This document shows, piece by piece, positions 18,579 to 25,863 of a stretch of 64,000 nt of DNA (position 1 is the stretch's first letter; each line of letters begins with the position of its first letter). This stretch comes from Paraburkholderia acidisoli (lineage in GTDB: Bacteria; Pseudomonadota; Gammaproteobacteria; Burkholderiales; Burkholderiaceae): contig NZ_CP046915.1 of NCBI RefSeq assembly GCF_009789675.1, forward strand, positions 1 to 64,000. Direction: 5' to 3'. The notes beneath the pieces are model-generated. The model saw only the letters and a list, made by a program, of their open reading frames with translations. It did not search any database and had not been told where the DNA came from. Both the position numbers and the translations under genes were made by a program.

Positions 18579-19733
18579 ATGACCGTGCTCGAACCGAAAC
18601 CCGTCTTGACGCCGCGCGAGGCGCTCGCACGCTACGAAGACGCATTGACACTGCGGCTCGCCGACGGCCGTCCGGCGGTCCTGCCCGGCGTGATCGGCAC
18701 GATCTATTTCGAACGCGGCTCGCAGCCGCAGGTGCGCGCGGCGATACTCGAATGCTTCGACCGTTTCGACGCGCTGTTCGGCGCGCACCTCAAGGGCGGC
18801 AAAGACGAGGATCTCGGCAAGTTCACGCGGCGCACGGCCGCGGGCGTGACGCGAATCCGCCGGGCGATCGTCAGTACGCCGTCGTTCCGGCAGGTCAGCG
18901 TGATTCGCTCCAGCGCCACCGATCAGGACACGGCGGCGCAGTACAGCATCCAGACGCTGACCGGGCTCGCGTTGCCGCAGGACTACGTCTCGCCGACCGG
19001 GCGGTTGCGGGTGCCCGCCGGCGCGGAATCGGGGCTGTCGTGGCTGAAGTTCACCCTGCCGATGCAACACGTCGAGACGGCCGAGGGCACGGCTCAATAC
19101 GAAGGCTTTTTGCGGTTCGTCTGCGAGCGCCTGGTGGTGCGCGGCGGCTACGGCGGCTTCGCGCCAGCGCTCCCTTATCGCTATCACCCTCATACGCTTC
19201 ACGAACGGGCGCTGGCCGAGCGTTTCAGCGGCCTCGAAATCGACAGCGGATCGCACACCTTGAGCGAACGCTACGATCCGGTCTCATACGAAGGCGAGTC
19301 CCGCGACGACCTCACGGCGGTCTACGACCATCTCCATCCCGGCGCGAAAGTCGGACGATGGGGCTTCATCAAAGGGGTGAACTGGTACACGCTGCTGGGC
19401 GATCTGTTCGTCGCGCGCCTGGGCGGCGAGACGGCCTTGCGCCGCGCGCTCGAGCGCCCCGACGTACTAATCGAGCGCGTTGGCTCGTGTCTTTTGATTC
19501 GCGCGGGAGACGTGCCGCGACTCGGCGCGCCCGAGGAAGGCTTGCCCGAACCCTACGTTTTCGTGAATCGCGTCCTGCGCGTGCTGCGCGACCCCAACGC
19601 CTGCGACCTGCCCGCCGAAGGCGGCGAGGGACCGGCGGCAAGCGGGACGAACCCGCGCTCGTGGGCCGCGCGCTTCGACCTGCCGGACGCGCCGCCGATT
19701 CCCGAGCCGCCGGCCATCGTTGCGCAACCCTGA
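18579..19733 (+). CDS. DUF3396 protein, type VI immunity-like
   Basis: A cytoplasmic protein of 384 residues that I place in the DUF3396 family, which is annotated as type VI secretion immunity proteins. The supporting features are the N-terminal GTIYFERG strand, the HTLSERYD segment and the highly characteristic GFIKGVNWYTLLGDLFVARL near residues 262-281. Members normally sit beside a toxin gene. Here the neighbours are an acetyltransferase and a convergent reverse transcriptase, so it is an orphan. The C-terminal 40 residues are Pro/Glu-rich. Family assignment is by memory of motifs, without a profile search. Confidence 0.65.
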   Translation: MTVLEPKPVLTPREALARYEDALTLRLADGRPAVLPGVIGTIYFERGSQPQVRAAILECFDRFDALFGAHLKGGKDEDLGKFTRRTAAGVTRIRRAIVSTPSFRQVSVIRSSATDQDTAAQYSIQTLTGLALPQDYVSPTGRLRVPAGAESGLSWLKFTLPMQHVETAEGTAQYEGFLRFVCERLVVRGGYGGFAPALPYRYHPHTLHERALAERFSGLEIDSGSHTLSERYDPVSYEGESRDDLTAVYDHLHPGAKVGRWGFIKGVNWYTLLGDLFVARLGGETALRRALERPDVLIERVGSCLLIRAGDVPRLGAPEEGLPEPYVFVNRVLRVLRDPNACDLPAEGGEGPAASGTNPRSWAARFDLPDAPPIPEPPAIVAQP

Positions 19734-19816
19734 GTTGCCGCGAGTGGAACCACGCGTTCGTCGTCGGCAAAGTCTGTTGCAGACCGGATGCGAGCGCGCC
19801 GCGCCCGAATCGCCGA

Positions 19817-21154
19817 TCAACTCTGGCTCCAGTCGATGCGATCGAAAATGCCCTGCAATTTGGCGCCGCGCGACGGGTTCAACATGGCCGCGTGCGCGAC
19901 GTGGCCCGCGAGCGCCGCGCGAAAATCCGCGCGGCCGTCGCGATTCTGCGAAGCGGGACCGTGCCGCACGCAATTGGTCAGCAGCGCCTTCAGCGCGTCG
20001 AACCGGTCGCGCGCCAGATTCGGATGCCGGTTCACGACCACGCCCGCCAGTTGCTGCCGCACGCCCTGCGCCATGACGCGCGTCTTGCGCGGCTGCACGC
20101 TGAAGCCCTCTTCGAGCGCGATGGCCGCGACCCAAAGCGGCAAGCGGTCCGCCACGCGCTGGAACCGCGCTGCGCCGGAAAACGCCAGATCGTCCGCATA
20201 ACGCGTGTAGTTCGCGTCGAGCGACTGCGCGAGCGCGGCGAGACGCGTATCGAGCCGCCACGCGCACAGGTTCGCGAGCGCCGGAGACGTCGACGCGCCC
20301 TGCGGCAAATGCCGCGCGCGCAAACGCCGTTGTTCGGTCCAGTCGAACTTGTCCTTCAACGCGCCCGAGGTCAACATGCGGCTCGGCACGCGATTGGTCG
20401 ACAGTGCGGTGAGCGCGCGAGCAACCGCCACGGGATAACCCAGCGCGTGAAACACGGCGTGAACGCGGCCTTGCGTGATCGAGGCGAAGAAGTCGGCGAG
20501 ATCGAGACGGATCACGAGCGGCTGGTCCGCATGCGGCGCCGCGAACGACACGATGCTGCGGCCGCGGCGAAACCCGTGCGCGGCGTCGTGCGGCGGCACG
20601 CGATCCAGCAGATCGTGCAGGAGCTTGTGCTGCACGAAACGCAGGAGCGGCTTGGGACGCTCGATCAGACGATTGCGCCCATCGCGCTTCTCGCGCGCGT
20701 GATACGAATAATGATGCAGCGGCGATGCCGCCTCGCCCGGCTCGACACGCCAGCGCGTGGCGAGCCACGCCAGATCGCCGCCGGCCACTTCGAGCCACTC
20801 GGCGAGATCGCGCAGCGTCGCCAGGCGCGGCAGACTCACCTGCTCGAGCCCGGGCGGCAACGGCCGCTGGACCGGCGCACGCCGTACGATGCGCACGACT
20901 TCCGGCCGCGAGGCGTTTCCGAACACCGTGGCGAATACGGGCAGTTGCTCCAGCGAGCGCGCCAGTTCGTGGGCGGGGATCGCGTCCCATCGCGGCGCGA
21001 AACCATGTGCGGCTTCGCGGGCAACGTCGTCCATCCACGCACGGTAGGTACCGAATACCGAAACGAGTCGCGCGACCATGCCCGCCAGTTCGGGCGGACC
21101 TGCGAGCAGGGCGTCGCAGGCGGCGACGAGCGTGTCCCGGAAGTTGAGTCGCAT
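19817..21154 (-). CDS. Retron-type reverse transcriptase
   Basis: A 445-residue RNA-directed DNA polymerase. The catalytic core is intact: LDLADFF at 217-223 with the first metal-binding Asp, LPQGASTSP at 283-291, and the YADD box at 319-322. The stretches HGFRRGRS (193-200) and KRDGRNRLIERPKP (156-169) are typical of retron RTs. Region Y reads LAGVVVN (369-375) where many retrons have VTG. The roughly 130-residue N-terminal extension makes it longer than enteric retron RTs (about 320) and closer to the long myxobacterial type. It is preceded by a structured RNA with retron-like terminal arms and a good promoter. No maturase or endonuclease domain is seen, which argues against a group II intron. 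Convergent with the DUF3396 gene. Confidence 0.9.
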   Translation of the reverse strand: MRLNFRDTLVAACDALLAGPPELAGMVARLVSVFGTYRAWMDDVAREAAHGFAPRWDAIPAHELARSLEQLPVFATVFGNASRPEVVRIVRRAPVQRPLPPGLEQVSLPRLATLRDLAEWLEVAGGDLAWLATRWRVEPGEAASPLHHYSYHAREKRDGRNRLIERPKPLLRFVQHKLLHDLLDRVPPHDAAHGFRRGRSIVSFAAPHADQPLVIRLDLADFFASITQGRVHAVFHALGYPVAVARALTALSTNRVPSRMLTSGALKDKFDWTEQRRLRARHLPQGASTSPALANLCAWRLDTRLAALAQSLDANYTRYADDLAFSGAARFQRVADRLPLWVAAIALEEGFSVQPRKTRVMAQGVRQQLAGVVVNRHPNLARDRFDALKALLTNCVRHGPASQNRDGRADFRAALAGHVAHAAMLNPSRGAKLQGIFDRIDWSQS

Positions 21155-21164
21155 GATGGCAGGC

Positions 21165-21321
21165 GGGGTGATGAGTCAACGTGCCAGTCTGGCTAGCGCG
21201 TTCTTGCGCGCATGCGCAACGTGGCGCTGGCGATGTAGTACGGCTTGCGAGTCATCGGCGGGGTAACCCCGCCGTCCGGAACGCACTGCGTGCTCCCGGG
21301 TCATGCTTGACCCACCGCCCC
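21165..21321 (-). ncRNA. Candidate retron msr-msd RNA
   Basis: Directly upstream of the RT on its strand is a 157-nt structured segment. Its 5' arm GGGGCGGTGGGTCAA (21321-21307) can pair with the 3' arm TTGACTCATCACCCC (21179-21165): 14 of 15 positions pair, two of them as G-U, with one C-A mismatch. These would be the retron a1 and a2 repeats. The bases AGC follow a1 immediately, as expected for the branching guanosine. Between the arms are a perfect 8-bp stem with a 3-nt loop (21256-21274), a TTGCGC/GCGCAA stem within an AGCGC/GCGCT stem, and a GCCA/TGGC stem. A predicted transcription start falls within a few bases of a1. Found by hand folding. Confidence 0.7.
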
Positions 21322-21329
21322 GCGCACCG

Positions 21330-21359
21330 ACGATAAGCGCCGCGCGTCGCGCATGTCAA
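21330..21359 (-). promoter_or_regulatory. Promoter of the retron RNA and RT
   Basis: On the minus strand a perfect -35 TTGACA (21359-21354) is followed by an 18-bp spacer and TATCGT (21335-21330, four of six matches to TATAAT). The predicted start falls at about 21323, two bases before the a1 arm. Confidence 0.55.
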
Positions 21360-21394
21360 GCGCGCCCGCCGCGCGGTATCTGACGATGGCCGGG

Positions 21395-21739
21395 TCAGCG
21401 TTGCGCGTCGTAAGCGTGTGACTCGCGACGATCAGCGTATTCGGTCCACTCGGTCCATTCGGGCAACTCGATCCCATCCCACCCCTCCTGATCGACACCA
21501 CGCGCGACCGTTTGCACACGATCCCACCCGCGCTCCGTTTGCGCGACCGCCACGGCACACGCGTTCATCGTGCCGATACCGCGTCGTTCCCGCCTTGTGT
21601 ATTCGAGCCGATACACGCCCACCCCGCCAGCGCAGCACGCTGCCCGGACTTCTTCGTCCGTCAGCCATTGGCGCGTTGTTGCGAAGCGAGCGGCCCGCTC
21701 GTCCCAGAAGGCCCATTGGTATTCCCAAACCGGCTCCAT
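21395..21739 (-). CDS. SOS-controlled small protein of unknown function
   Basis: A 114-residue soluble, acidic and Trp-rich protein (PVWEYQWAFWDERAARF at the start, ELPEWTEWTEY near the end). I do not recognise a family. The ATG at 21739 is preceded by a weak Shine-Dalgarno (CAGGT), and a perfect LexA-type palindrome lies 14 bp further upstream, so expression should rise on DNA damage. The frame runs open further upstream to 22144, but that part is Ser/Arg shadow sequence crossing the operator. It stands just ahead of the retron promoter on the same strand, so read-through or a functional link (for example as the retron accessory protein) is possible but unproven. Confidence 0.7.
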   Translation of the reverse strand: MEPVWEYQWAFWDERAARFATTRQWLTDEEVRAACCAGGVGVYRLEYTRRERRGIGTMNACAVAVAQTERGWDRVQTVARGVDQEGWDGIELPEWTEWTEYADRRESHAYDAQR

Positions 21740-21752
21740 GACCTGACAAAAG

Positions 21753-21772
21753 TACTGTATGGATGTACAGTA
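21753..21772. promoter_or_regulatory. LexA (SOS) box
   Basis: The 20-bp sequence tactgtatggatgtacagta fits TACTG-N10-CAGTA, the LexA consensus used by gamma- and beta-proteobacteria, without a mismatch in the two half-sites. It lies 14 bp upstream of the minus-strand start at 21739 and 113 bp upstream of the plus-strand ATG at 21885. Confidence 0.85.
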
Positions 21773-21884
21773 TAGCCAGGAAATCAGGAAGACGGAAAGG
21801 CGCTCTGCCCAGATCGATTCGAGCCCGCGTAGGCGCGGAAGATCGAACGCGCGCCTTCGGCACCCTCTATCAGGACGTTGCGCA

Positions 21885-22331
21885 ATGACAAAGCTGGATG
21901 ACGAAGCGAAGGCCGAGCTGCTCACGTTCCTCGTGGTGGGGCAACTCTTCGCATTTGCCCGCGTGGGCGAGTGGTTGCGCGCGCGGCAGCTCATCGCGTC
22001 GGCGCAAATGTGGCTCGACTCCAATGGCGCCGCGTGCGACTGGCTCGAACGCGCGCGTCTCGTGGAGGCTTGCCGGGCGGTCGCGATCGAGGCGCTCGAT
22101 CTGCCGTTTCCGCAACTCGAAGCCGACCTCGTGCAACTTTTCAACTTGAACCGCGGCTGGTTTCTCGACTACCGGAAGCCTATCGTCCAGCAGATTCACG
22201 CGCTCAGCGTCGCCCACCTCTCGCGCGGCGGGCTCGCAGCCGGGAACCGGCGCGACCCCGCGCTGCCCGGCCACGACGCGGCGGGCGACCCGGAGGACGA
22301 AAAAAGAGGCCGCCCAAGAGCGGCCCCGTAA
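21885..22331 (+). CDS. Hypothetical helical protein
   Basis: A 148-residue protein with no recognised family. Residues 1-110 look like a soluble alpha-helical domain with regularly spaced hydrophobic positions (ELLTFLVVGQLFAFARVGEWL, ARAVAIEALDLPFPQLEADL-like stretches). The last 35 residues are Gly/Asp/Arg/Pro-rich and probably disordered. An in-frame ATG at 21759 would overlap the LexA box and give an Arg-rich N-terminus, so I prefer 21885. The 3' end overlaps, in antisense, the terminator of the small RNA gene at 22300-22380. It could be the second, divergent target of the LexA box. Confidence 0.55.
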   Translation: MTKLDDEAKAELLTFLVVGQLFAFARVGEWLRARQLIASAQMWLDSNGAACDWLERARLVEACRAVAIEALDLPFPQLEADLVQLFNLNRGWFLDYRKPIVQQIHALSVAHLSRGGLAAGNRRDPALPGHDAAGDPEDEKRGRPRAAP

Positions 22332-22380
22332 GAGTTCTAGCCTTTCCGAGGGGCGTTCGCTAGAACCTGAGAGCTTGCAC
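22300..22380 (-). ncRNA. Predicted small RNA with its own terminator
   Basis: On the minus strand a -10-like TATAAC (22392-22387) is followed by about 80 nt that fold into two hairpins. The first is a perfect 8-bp stem GTTCTAGC/GCTAGAAC (22366-22359 with 22341-22334) around a loop containing CGCCCCTCGG. The second is GGCCGC/GCGGCC (22325-22320 with 22313-22308), followed by TC and six T ending at 22300, an intrinsic terminator. No gene on this strand precedes the terminator, so it must end an RNA that starts nearby. The C-rich loop could pair with Shine-Dalgarno sequences. Confidence 0.6.
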
Positions 22381-22525
22381 TGTAATGTTATATTATTACC
22401 CAAGCAAGAAATTTGTTGGAAGGGCGTGACACGGCTGCAACGGCCCTGGCGTTCGATCGAACGGGCGCAAGCGTCGCTCGCGTAGGCGCGCCGCGCCGCG
22501 CGTCCAATGATGCTAGCCTCACCGC

Positions 22526-23215
22526 ATGCGCGAACCATCGACGGAACAACTCATTGCCCTTCAGACGTCATGCGACGCCTGCTTCGGCACGCCGGCCGTC
22601 TGGCCAGTCGTCGCGCGTGCGTACCGCGAGCCGCAACGCCATTACCACACGCTGGTGCATATCGGCGAGTTGCTGACGAGTCTCGCGCCGTTCCGCACGG
22701 ACCCGTTGTGGCCGGCCATCGAACTCGCCGTGTGGGGCCACGACGCCGTCTATGCAACGCATCTGCCCGACTACGCGGAGAACGAAGCGCGCAGCGCCGC
22801 GTGGCTCGTGCATCTCGTGAGCGAGCAGTGCCCGGCCGCGTGGCGGCATGCGCACGCCGCGCATGTTTCGCTGGCCACCAACGTCATTCTGGCGACGAAG
22901 CAGCATCGCGTGCCCGAGTCATTGGCCAACGACCCGCGCCTGCGCCGCGTGGCGCAGCTTTTTCTGGACGCCGATCTCGCCATTCTCGCCGCACCGGCGC
23001 AACGGTTGATCGAATATGACCGCGACATTGCGCGCGAGTGGGCGCAGGATCCGGACGCGCCGGCCGAAGCGTTTCGCGACGGAAGATATCGCGCGCTGCT
23101 GGGCTTGCGAGCGCACGCGCCGCTCTTTCACTCCAACGAATTCGCCGCGCTGGAACCGCTCGCGCATGCCAACCTCGACGTGCTGATCCGTCGCTACGCG
23201 CTACCGCGCGAGTAA
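22526..23215 (+). CDS. HD-domain predicted metal-dependent phosphohydrolase
   Basis: A 229-residue cytoplasmic protein of the HD superfamily (COG4339-like). The metal ligands are visible as H in RHYHTLVHIGEL (residues about 38-49) and the HD pair in AVWGHDAVY (about 70-78), followed by EN(EAR)SA and a later D in FLDADLAIL. The opening RHYHTxxHI is characteristic of this subgroup. No dedicated neighbours suggest a substrate. The stop is followed by AT-rich DNA and an IS remnant, so this is the last conserved-looking gene before the island. Confidence 0.85.
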   Translation: MREPSTEQLIALQTSCDACFGTPAVWPVVARAYREPQRHYHTLVHIGELLTSLAPFRTDPLWPAIELAVWGHDAVYATHLPDYAENEARSAAWLVHLVSEQCPAAWRHAHAAHVSLATNVILATKQHRVPESLANDPRLRRVAQLFLDADLAILAAPAQRLIEYDRDIAREWAQDPDAPAEAFRDGRYRALLGLRAHAPLFHSNEFAALEPLAHANLDVLIRRYALPRE

Positions 23216-23321
23216 ATATGGCGTCCATAGGGAATTCTTTTTTATACCGATATAGGCTAACCACTTATCTAGAATACCTTTTCGTTAAATATATATCTAT
23301 ATTTAAATTAGTAGTGTACCG

Positions 23322-23639
23322 ATAGTTGGCATAGCTGCCGACCGACGGTTCGATGCCCGCTTCGGCCAGCCGTTCGCTGTAGCGAATGCTGACGTATTGG
23401 CACCCTCTGTCAGAATGGTGTATCAAGGTTCCGTCCGTCGCCCGGGCGTCGCGCGTAAAGCGCCTGTTCCATTGGCGCAATCGATTCGACCGCCGCCCAC
23501 ATTGACGGATGCTCGCTACGCTGCTCGCGCACCAGACGCACCGCGCGCTCCCGGACTTCCGGGGAAAACCTGGTTACCTTCTTGTTCATGGCTCCATTCT
23601 CTCAAGAGTTGGAGCCTCCACAAAATCCGGGGCGGTTCA
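23322..23639 (-). mobile_element. IS3-family element, internal-deletion remnant
   Basis: The outer terminal inverted repeat (TGAACCGCCCCGG on the minus strand, ending at 23639) and the first about 40 codons of orfA match the full copy at 40836-42155. The sequence then jumps, at about 23474, straight into the part of orfB coding for [20 protein letters not shown], and stops matching near 23322 where the orfB reading GIEPSVGS breaks off. So about 760 bp are deleted internally and the distal end is lost. It is oriented opposite to the full copy. The 106 bp between the HD gene and the remnant are AT-rich and show no gene. Confidence 0.85.
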
Positions 23640-23728
23640 GGCAATAATTCTGTTACTCGGCGACTGGGCGCTACGAAGACAAATGTGACGCCGTGTCCAA
23701 AATAAGGACATCCATCAAAATGGCATGC

Positions 23729-24184
23729 TCAGCCTTCCTTCGTGGGACCCTCACAGTGCAGAAAGACAGAGCGCACGTTGTATAGCCCATTCACATTTTC
23801 GCCCCAAAACGCACGGACTCTGCTCTCGCGATCGATCAGCTCGATGCAGCATGGCAGACTATCGTGCGAAAGTTCGATATGGTCGTAGCGCAACCGTTCC
23901 CCACCCAGATAACCTGCCTCTACACGATAGAGTATTGCCTGTCCGATACCGTCATCACTAGCCTTACGGAGCAAATGCTGGGCCAGTGACGGACGTACGA
24001 GAAGGCGCCATAGACTACGCCGAAGGCCCACTGGAGCGCGCTCGGAATGACGGAAATAAATGCGTAGCGAGATCAGCCGAGACATTCTGTTCAAAATCCG
24101 ATGACTATTGATGACACCATCCCCAAAACTCAGGCAGTGACTGTCCGCGAAGAAATTCTGGCGGACGCTCGCTGTTTCTGGCAC
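23729..24184 (-). CDS. Hypothetical protein at the distal end of the island operon
   Basis: A 151-residue protein without recognised family. It contains a His/Arg-rich middle and a C-terminal ELIDRESRVRAFWGENVNGLYN that looks like a beta-strand-rich fold. The frame overlaps the end of the preceding gene by 55 bases; an internal Met at 24085 (MSRLISLRIYF) would remove the overlap. Codon use is less GC-biased than in the flanking chromosome, like the rest of the island. It is the last gene of the minus-strand run and ends about 90 bp before the IS remnant. Confidence 0.45.
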   Translation of the reverse strand: MPETASVRQNFFADSHCLSFGDGVINSHRILNRMSRLISLRIYFRHSERAPVGLRRSLWRLLVRPSLAQHLLRKASDDGIGQAILYRVEAGYLGGERLRYDHIELSHDSLPCCIELIDRESRVRAFWGENVNGLYNVRSVFLHCEGPTKEG

Positions 24185-24693
24185 CGCTCACAGGAGCACG
24201 TACCGGGGACATGGACGCGGCGCTTGAGCCCGTTAAATGCCTGAACTACAACTTCGAGACGCGTAGTTTGCAACAGTCGATCATATTCGTTGACGACGAC
24301 AGTCGCATCTTCGAGCAGCGAAGGAGCAACGTTTGACTCCGCGGATGCGGCCGCATCGAACAACACGTCAATGAGCCGATCCTCCACGCTCTTGAGGAAG
24401 CTAGGCGTGAGCGTTCCGTACCCAGCCTTGGTAACAAGCGTGGTAAACACGACCACTTCGGCAATCTGATCGACGAGTCCACGTACCCTTTCGCCATTGC
24501 GCAAACGCTGAAGCCCTATTCGGGTGAACAGAACAGTCCGATCCACCTCGTCGCGTGGCATTGGCGACAACATCGCCTTAGAGTAGGCAAGTAACTTCTC
24601 TCGACGGACTACGTCGAGCTTAGTAGATTTTGACAGCGGTGATATCGTCGCCACCTTTTGTGCCTCCGTTGCTCTTAACTGTACCGACGTCAA
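24130..24693 (-). CDS. Hypothetical protein
   Basis: A 187-residue soluble, mostly helical protein I do not recognise. A Cys pair in GTCSCERCQKQR near residues 165-176 could bind a metal. The start overlaps the stop of the DMT transporter gene by four bases (ATGA), which supports translation as part of the same operon. The function is open; position after the exporter suggests an accessory or self-protection role, but this is only inference. Confidence 0.55.
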   Translation of the reverse strand: MTSVQLRATEAQKVATISPLSKSTKLDVVRREKLLAYSKAMLSPMPRDEVDRTVLFTRIGLQRLRNGERVRGLVDQIAEVVVFTTLVTKAGYGTLTPSFLKSVEDRLIDVLFDAAASAESNVAPSLLEDATVVVNEYDRLLQTTRLEVVVQAFNGLKRRVHVPGTCSCERCQKQRASARISSRTVTA

Positions 24694-25652
24694 GCGCTGG
24701 ATCTCTCGCGTCTCGTGCTACCTGATTCCACCGCGGCACGCTTCGAACTACGGCTTGAGTAGTAAACGCCAAAGAGTATCGTCACGGTTGCAAATAAAAC
24801 ACTGCAAAGCGATGACACAGAGAAGATAAATTTCCCCGTTATACTTTGAACCACAAAGAAAGTAAGCGGCGACAATCCGTTCAAAAACACGACTGTCACT
24901 GGGCTCAAGCGCTTGATTCCAGATTGCAAGGAGAACAAAGGTATCAGGTTGCCCACTACAGCAATAAATGCAATCTGCCAGTGAAATTGCCGAACGTTTT
25001 CCAGCAGAACCTGTTTGTCAACGAGGCCTCCCGCAAGGGCGATAAGCAAGAAGAATCGATACGTCATGATGGTTGACGGTGAGATACCAGAATCATTTAG
25101 CCTTTTTGAAACCACTGTATTGAGAGCGATCGATAATCCGCATAGCAGTGACATTGAAACACCTATCGCATATACTTGGATTTCATTCGCGGGTCTGCCT
25201 GAGCGGCCGGCAAAAACGACAAAGGCAGTCACAAGCATCGCAATGCATAGCGAACCCGCCCACCAGATTTCCGTCGTCGATCGGTTGCGTTGACCCAACA
25301 ACGTCACTGAAATGCAGATCGTAGCCAGCGGCGAAACCGAGTTCACTAGGGTCGCTGAGATCGCCGGCTCGCAATACTTAACTGCAAGGAAGAAGCTGAA
25401 CCAGTTAGCGGCCGTCGTGATATTTGAACATACGATATAAAGCCAAATTTTTCGCGTGAAGCGTAGAAATTGACATCCATGTCGGGACAGTATATATATA
25501 TTGAAAATTATTGATATAATAGAAAATACGCACAACAAAGTAGAAAACACATCAGTCTTGGCGAGGAATGTTGACAAAAATACACCATTTATCGCCGACA
25601 TGAGAACAAAGAACAAAACCTGCGCAATCCCAACAATGGTACTCGCGTTCAT
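24690..25652 (-). CDS. EamA/DMT-family transporter
   Basis: An inner-membrane protein of 320 residues with about ten hydrophobic segments arranged as two repeats of five, typical of drug/metabolite exporters (EamA). The start Met (MNASTIVGIAQVLFF) follows a good Shine-Dalgarno (AAGGGTAATGAA); the upstream 15 codons of open frame are polar and unlikely to be translated. The base composition is distinctly AT-richer than in the flanking core genes. It is separated from the aminotransferase by 211 bp and coupled to the downstream hypothetical gene. In context it most likely exports the island product or an intermediate. Confidence 0.85.
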   Translation of the reverse strand: MNASTIVGIAQVLFFVLMSAINGVFLSTFLAKTDVFSTLLCVFSIISIIFNIYILSRHGCQFLRFTRKIWLYIVCSNITTAANWFSFFLAVKYCEPAISATLVNSVSPLATICISVTLLGQRNRSTTEIWWAGSLCIAMLVTAFVVFAGRSGRPANEIQVYAIGVSMSLLCGLSIALNTVVSKRLNDSGISPSTIMTYRFFLLIALAGGLVDKQVLLENVRQFHWQIAFIAVVGNLIPLFSLQSGIKRLSPVTVVFLNGLSPLTFFVVQSITGKFIFSVSSLCSVLFATVTILFGVYYSSRSSKRAAVESGSTRRERSSA

Positions 25653-25863
25653 TTCATTACCCTTATGAACGATTTTTGAATGCGATCCCGCTCGCATAAG
25701 TAACGGAGCGTAGGGCTGCTGAGTCGCTCGCCGCGCTCCATCGATAAAATCATGCTACGCAACAAGGCTCGCCGATAGAAATCTCCGGATCAACCACCAG
25801 ATGGGGCGCGTTCCATTACGCCCCCATATGAGGCAGCCCTGCGGGAATGGCAGCCTAACTAAG
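25653..25863 (-). other. Intergenic stretch inside the island operon
   Basis: No gene of convincing quality. A GGCAGCC/GGCTGCC inverted repeat straddles the aminotransferase stop codon, and a bulged GGGGGCGT/ACGCGCCCC hairpin lies at about 25802-25828. Neither has a U-tract. They may be RNA-stability elements between two operon segments. Confidence 0.4.

Noticed and set aside
19817..21154. Group II intron maturase or diversity-generating retroelement
   Set aside because: No maturase X/HNH domain, no intron-like RNA domains and no template/variable repeat pair nearby; the upstream paired arms fit a retron better.
21298..21313. GGGTCA/TGACCC hairpin upstream of the RT as a simple terminator
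   Set aside because: No U-tract follows, and the same bases take part in the longer a1/a2 pairing.
25653..25750. 33-codon ORF ending at the DMT transporter start
   Set aside because: The ATGA overlap is suggestive, but there is no good ribosome-binding site and the Arg-rich sequence looks like chance.
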